64,000 nucleotides of DNA from assembly GCA_050084985.1 (NCBI GenBank), contig JBITNC010000001.1, forward strand, positions 142,538,001 through 142,602,000, written 5' to 3'. The notes beneath the pieces are model-generated. The model ran no database searches. It was not told the DNA's origin and saw nothing but the letters and a program-made list of their open reading frames with translations. Both the position numbers and the translations under genes were made by a program. Origin of the DNA: Nageia nagi. Lineage: Eukaryota; Pinophyta. Below, piece by piece: positions 58,824-64,000 of the stretch; within the stretch, counting starts at the first letter, position 1, and every line of letters starts with the position of its first letter.

Positions 58824-60999
58824 TGTTGAGCAAGGTGAAGTTACTGAAGGTCATTCATATGAATTTGCAAAATTTACAAAAATTATCAATAAGTTGTCAA
58901 AATTGAAAAAATTATCAAAAAGGTGTAATTCTTGAAAGTGTTGCTCATGCATGCTAATAGAATGTGTTGGATGGATCAACATATCATTTTATGTCTCCTT
59001 TGTTAGTTACAAGTGAAGTTGCAACATTTGATCAATGTTGGTTGGAAGTTGGTACTAGTTTGGATCTCTTCACAATTTTGGTGAAATAGGTCAATGTCAC
59101 TTTGGTATGTGTTTAGACAAGATGGATCAGTGTGGAATATGTTACCATATATGGAAAAATGTCAACATGGTGTTTGATGTGTCATCTCAATGTTTGTACC
59201 AATTATTTGCATTGTTGGTACTTGGTTGGACAATTTTGCACATTTTGGGATAGTTATAAAATTAGCCCTAAAGTTCACTTTGAAAGTGGAATATTATGAA
59301 AATCGTGAAGAGTTAGACCACAAAATTTTAACTAAAGGTATTTAGTACTAATATGTATATAAAATTAAAATTTAAAATTAAATTAATTCTTGAGTAATAA
59401 ATGGTATGCGTTATAAAAAGACAATTTCTCACTTTTCTCGCTTTTTCAAGTTTTGACTGTTGCAAAATCAACCTTAGAGGCCACTTTGAAAATAGGATAT
59501 TAATAAAAATATAAATATTTGGATCTTAAAATATTTAATAGAGTTATTAAAATATACCAAGAGTTTAATATTTAAATTTCATCTCAAATGGAGTTTGTAT
59601 GAAGAAACAGTGAGTATTACAAAATGGCCTCAAAGAACATTTTTAAGTTTTGGATAGTTTTGTTGTTTTTATAACAATTTTGCTTTGAGGTGTATTCAAT
59701 AAAAATGGATCAATATTGTGCATTTTTTCATATGTGAAAATGGTTTGGAAAAATTTTGGAAGTGTTAGCTTAGTGGTTGGGTTGATTGGTGGCATTGCTG
59801 GTATGTGTTTAGACAAGTTTGCACTTTGTGGAATAGTTGTAAAATTAGTGCTAGAGGTCTTATTACAAGTGGATTTGTGAGAAATTCATAAGTATTTGAG
59901 TGTTGAAAATTTTATATGAGGTATTTATTATTAATTTGAACATAATTTCTAAATTTCAAGTCAAACAAACACCCGAGAAAGATTTGGCATGAGTTGCAAA
60001 AAGTTAATTTCTTACTTTTTTTTTCCAGTTTTGAGCAACCTTGTGAATAGTGACTATTTTGGTCAAATTTATCTTTTATATTTATGAAATTGGTTGTTTA
60101 AGAGTTTATTCATGTAGAACTCATTGAGATGAATAATTTTTCTTCTTGAATCATGTTAATTAGAGGACAATGTGTTATATGCACATGTTCTCTTATTATC
60201 ATTATTGTTGCTATTATTTACTAGGTCATTGATATTGTTGAAGATGGTAAAGCGATATATTTCCATGAATATATGTTATTGTATTTATGTGTAATTATAT
60301 GAAATTTTCCATTAATTTTCTTAAGTGATTTGCAGTCATAAAGTACCCTTCTAATCAAAGCATGCACCTTTATTATTATTGACAAAAAGGGGGAGAGTAG
60401 AATATGATTGGAGTTAAGAGTATGAGTTTGTTTGTATGTAGGGTTTGAGAAGATTGCAGAGATTGAGATAATCAATGTGTAAGATGTTAGAGGATTGTAA
60501 ATATTGATATAAATAGTGTGCTAAGTTTGAGAAGATTTCAAAGATCATACAGATTTTAGAAGAGCTAGACCATTCAGGGTATTTGGATAGAGTTTAATTA
60601 TCTTTATCATATATTTATGATTTTCTAGTTGGTGCTAGTAAATTAAGGGATTGGTGTATCCTTCTAGTTGGTGCTTGTAAATTAAAAAATTAGTGTCTCC
60701 TTTTAGTTGATGATGGTAAATCAGGGGTTGGTGCTCCTTCCAATGGGTGCTGATAAATTATTTGTAATGTTGGTGATTTACAAAGGCTAGATTTGGATGG
60801 AAGTCCAAATAGTTATTTTTAAGAATGTAACCAAATTTGTGAACTTCATTACATCATTTGTGGTGTGATTCTTCCTTAGTGTACTTGTTTTGTTTTAGTT
60901 TTAATTTTCTATTGCATTATTTTAAGTACTCTACATTTGAAGTTTTAAAGTTTAAGATATTGATTCACCCCCCCTCTCAGTGTCATTGTGTGACTAACA
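58824..60999 (+). repeat. 3-prime terminal region/LTR of the nested Copia
   Basis: If the LTR starts at 58824 it is 2176 bp. A second tract, gacaaaaagggggagag near 60380-60396, directly precedes the part that matches the left LTR (60397-60999), suggesting a 603-bp LTR instead. Ends gtgtgactaACA. Confidence 0.6.
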
Positions 61000-61004
61000 A
61001 AATT
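61000..61004. repeat. Target site duplication aaatt (right)
   Basis: Second copy of 53097-53101. Confidence 0.75.
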
Positions 61005-61340
61005 ATCAAAGAGCAATGAAATATATCATTTATGACTACATGCATGATATTATGAAAGCCTATGTAGATGATTTGTTAACTAAATCTAAAATTAGAGAAA
61101 AATATCTAAAGATAAGTATAAAAATATTTGATAGGTTGCTAGAACATAATGCTAGGTTAAATCCAAAAAAATGTATATTTGGAGGTAATTCAAGAAAGTT
61201 ATTGGATTTTATTTTGTAAAGATGAGGAATTTAAGTAAACCCTAATAAAATAAAAACTATAGTAAATATGCCTCCTCCTTCAAATATAAAATAATTACAA
61301 AGTTTGCAAGGAATGTTACAAGCAATAAGGCACTTTATAT
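61005..61340 (+). pseudogene. Reverse transcriptase, C-terminal half
   Basis: QRAMKYIIYDYMHDI and AYVDDLLTKSK (YVDD intact, 61058 on), then LNPKKCIFGGNSRKLLDFI, a stop and VNPNKIKTIVNMPPPSN. This continues the RT frame interrupted at 53101. Confidence 0.85.
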
Positions 61341-61930
61341 CATAATTAACTAATAAGTCAAACCTTTTAATAATTTACTAAAAATGGAGTCATGTTTCAT
61401 TGGAGAAAAAATCATCAAGAAGCATTTAAAAAAATAAAATTCTATCTTGTATCACCTCTAGTTTTGATTCCTCCAAGAGAAGGAGAAATATTTTTATTTA
61501 TTCATCAACCATAAAAATTGCTTTAGGCACAATGCTTGCTCAAAAAAATGAAAAATAACAAAGAATAAGATATATATTATCTTAGTCCAACCCTAGTTGA
61601 TTAGAAGATAAGATATGTATACATGGAAAAGTTATGTTTAGCAGTAGTCTTTGCAAAAAAGAAACTTAGATACTACATGATTAACCATACAACTTATAGG
61701 ATTGGTAAAGAAGATCCATTAAAATACATAATAAATAGAAATTATCAAAGTGCAAGAACATCCAAGTGGATTATGCATTTAACAAAATTTTATTTGTAAT
61801 TCATAAGTCAAAAATCTAGCAAGGGTCAATTTATAGCTGATTATCTTACAGAAGCACATTTGCAAGATGATAAACCCCTTGTAATTGAATTTCTAAATGA
61901 ACATGTCTTCCAAATAGATGAAATAGAAAT
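61341..61930 (+). pseudogene. First RNase H of the Tat-like element
   Basis: FHWRKNHQEAFKKIKFYL near 61398-61450 and LVLIPPREGEIFLFIH (61460-61505) are the start of the RT-linked RNase H. YMEKLCLAVVFAKKKLRYYM and KWIMHLTKFYL follow. Stops throughout. Confidence 0.75.
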
Positions 61931-62400
61931 TCCTATTGACCCTGAAGAAGAATGTGATATGGTAATTTACTTTGATGGTTCTCAATGTGAGCAAAGTGGA
62001 GCTTTCAATGTTGTATTCATTACACCATAAGGAGTACCGATACCATACTCTTTTAAACTTAATTTTCTATGCATAAATAATGATGCTTAATATGAAGCTT
62101 TAATATTAGCTATTAAGATTTCTATAGAATTCAAAATAAGAAAATTAAAATTCAATAGTGATTCATTATTAATAGTGAATCAAGTTAAAGGAATTTTTTA
62201 ATGTAAACAACCACTACTGAAAAAATATAAGATATTTGTAGATACTCTATTACAATCATATGAAAAATATGAAATGGAGACAACACCTAGATCAACTACT
62301 AGGTTTGTTGATGCTATGGCATCGATTGGATCTTTAATACCTTAAGATCCTTATTGAATAGCTATTCATATTGAAGTAATTCAAATCACAAAATCTTCCT
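61931..62400 (+). pseudogene. Second RNase H of the Tat-like element
   Basis: VIYFDGSQCEQSGAFNVVF (61961-62015), YEALILAIKISIEFKIRKLK (62091-62150) and NSDSLLIVNQVKG form a second RNase H fold after the first. Tandem RNase H with the extra copy before integrase is characteristic of Tat elements (family knowledge). An Asp-Glu-Asp arrangement (D in YFDG, E in YEAL, D in NSDS) is visible. Confidence 0.75.
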
Positions 62401-63420
62401 TAGAAATGGATAATGAAGGACATGAAGTCTTAGATATTACAATAGAAGATAAAAAGTTATGGCATATTCAATTAGCTAAATTCTTTAAGGATGGAGTTCT
62501 ACCTCTAGATTTAACAAAATCAGCTAAAAAGGTGTTCAAATTAAGATCTTTTCACTATTGCATGCTAGGATATATTTTATATCATAGGGGTTTCGATGGA
62601 ATATTGCTTATATGTTTTAAGTGGAAAGACTCATAGATTGCAATCTCATGTGCACATGATGAAATATGTGTAGTACACTTTAGTGGTATAGCCATCATTA
62701 AATGATTAATACACATAGGATATTATTGGCCTACAATAGAACACAATTATGTTGAATACATTAACATATGTTTTAAATATCAACAACATGCCAATCTGTA
62801 TATTCAACCATCACAAGCTTTACAACCTATGTATTCATTATGAAAATTTTCAAGATAGAAATTAGACATTATAGGCCAAATATCCCTAACTTCATCATAT
62901 GGTCATAAATTTATAATCACAACAACAAAGTATTTTACAAAATGGGTTGAAGTTATTCCTATGATTTCCATTAAAGGTATAAAAATAGAAAAATTCATAA
63001 AACATCATATCATATGTCATTTTGAAATTCCTGCTCAAATTGTGACAAACAAAATAATTTTAAAAATAAAGAGGTACTATCTTTGTGTAAAGGATATCAT
63101 ATAATGATTAGCTTCTCAATGGCATATTATCCTCAAGGAAATGGATAGGTTGAAGCTACAAATAAAACCATATAGAGTATTTTAATAAAAGCTAATAATA
63201 ATTCCTATAGATATTGGGATGTAAGAATTCCAAATGCTTTATGGGCATATTTCCCTAGCATTAGAACTCCTACTAGGGAAATCCCATTCTCTTTAGTCTA
63301 TGGGGCACAAGTAGTATTACCTTTAGAAATTGAAATACCCTCCCTACGGATTGCTTTGCAATATTATATAACATACAATGAAATCTATCAAACTAGATTT
63401 GATTAATTATTATTATTAGA
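62401..63420 (+). pseudogene. Integrase of the Tat-like element
   Basis: MDNEGHEVLDI and QLAKFFKDGVLP (62406-62500) form the region before integrase. Decayed HHCC-like sequence follows (HFSGIAIIK, YYWPTIEHN, CFKYQQHAN). The catalytic core shows KFIITTTKYFTKWVEVIPM near 62907-62965, then frameshifts and stops. Confidence 0.7.
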
Positions 63421-63885
63421 TGAGAGACAAATTCATGCACTATAACATATGTGAACTTATCCAAATCCCATCAAGGATGCTTTTGACAAAAAGGCCAATA
63501 TTTTTGAATTTAAAATAGAATATTTGTTGGTTAAAGAAAATAAATAAACTTCACAAAAGTAATAATAAATTTATGATAAGTTTCCCTTAATTGGTTAGTA
63601 CTATACATTATTAATAAAACATTTGGTTCAAGATCTTATCACATAGCTGATATGGAAGGAAGCGAAGAGCATGAGCCCATAAAAATCATGCATCTTCATC
63701 ATTTCTATAGTTTAAATATCTTATATCATGATTGTAAATATAGTTTAAATAGAAAAATATTGCACAATAAACTTATAAGCATAAATGAATTGGACAAATG
63801 GAAACAAAAAGGAGCAAAAGTATTCACTTATTATTGTAAAGAAGAGGAATATGATAAATACCATGGTTTGCAAAGATAAGGTATC
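63421..63885 (+). pseudogene. Integrase C-terminal end of the Tat-like element
   Basis: ADMEGSEEHEPIKIMHLHHFY (63646 on) corresponds to the usual ADMEG.E...PIN..HLK.FYP end of Tat-type polyproteins. The open piece 63652-63879 continues as KVFTYYCKEEEYDKYHG. Confidence 0.65.
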
Positions 63886-64000
63886 TAAGAGATAAAGCCA
63901 TATCCAAATTGACATAATTTACTTTTTAAGGGTCTCAAAACTTTCTTTAGCTACTCATTGACATACAAAGGAGTTTGGCTTTGAAGCACTATCCAGGTAA
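63886..64000. other. Sequence beyond the polyprotein end, window edge
   Basis: Too short to judge; by position it is the 3-prime untranslated part of the Tat-like element. Confidence 0.3.

Larger units (their letters stand above)
53102..60999 (+). mobile_element. Ty1/Copia element nested in the Tat-like RT gene
   Basis: Starts TG, ends CA, and is flanked by aaatt. Internal order is gag (54330-55480), protease and gag-pre-integrase (55490-56050), integrase (56050-56900), RT (57090-57830) and RNase H (57830-58626). The last about 600 bp of the left and right terminal regions are clearly homologous, but the regions before them are not, so the LTR borders are uncertain. The element is inactive (stops and frameshifts in every domain). 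Confidence 0.85.
48091..63900 (+). mobile_element. Decayed Tat-like Ty3/Gypsy element split by a Copia insertion
   Basis: Gag, protease and the first half of RT lie at 48750-53101. The second half of RT, RNase H, a second RNase H and integrase lie at 61005-63885. The order PR-RT-RNH-second RNH-IN is diagnostic of the Tat lineage. Both halves share strand, decay level and frame at the junction. The LTRs are not identified; the right one would lie beyond the window. Confidence 0.8.

Overview
The window is eukaryotic nuclear DNA from a seed plant, and almost all of it is transposon sequence. It is strongly AT-rich. There are no operons and no rRNA or tRNA genes, and I see no intact host gene. 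The protein traces are plant-type: Ty3/Gypsy (Tat-like) and Ty1/Copia LTR retrotransposons, pentatricopeptide-repeat (PPR) relics and a plant mobile domain (PMD) relic. The density of old, stop-riddled LTR elements fits a large plant genome such as a gymnosperm. That assignment is inference; no species-diagnostic gene is present.

Layout. 1-2.6 kb: a decayed + strand ORF of unknown family with a coiled coil. 3313-4400: a small CACTA-like DNA transposon with terminal inverted repeats that carries a PPR fragment. 6.8-8.0 kb: a decayed gag-like relic. 10.4-22.1 kb: a three-level nest in which a PPR (E/DYW-class) pseudogene is split by a minus-strand Copia element (11000-21027), itself split by a young minus-strand Ty3/Gypsy element (13433-20137). 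22.75-31.4 kb: an old minus-strand LTR element (diverged LTRs, gag relic) enclosing a PMD pseudogene on the opposite strand. 32.5-34 kb: a lone LTR-like segment and a gag relic. 34.8-40.6 kb: a Gypsy-like element with long LTRs and only a protease relic recognised inside. 40.7-45.4 kb: a decayed minus-strand Copia element. 48-63.9 kb: a decayed plus-strand Tat-like Ty3/Gypsy element whose reverse transcriptase is split by a Copia element (53102-60999).

The most notable object is the young Ty3/Gypsy element. Its 971/972-bp LTRs differ, by eye, only by one indel, and it has a perfect 5-bp target duplication. Yet it lacks integrase, RNase H and most of the reverse transcriptase, so it was probably mobilised in trans. 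Where RNase H and integrase should be, it has three kinds of tandem repeats. A GC-rich 16-bp palindrome recurs in its LTRs, non-coding tail and ORF. The second notable object is the CACTA-like element with a PPR fragment, a candidate gene-capturing transposon.

All calls come from reading translations and repeats by eye. No alignment or database search was run.
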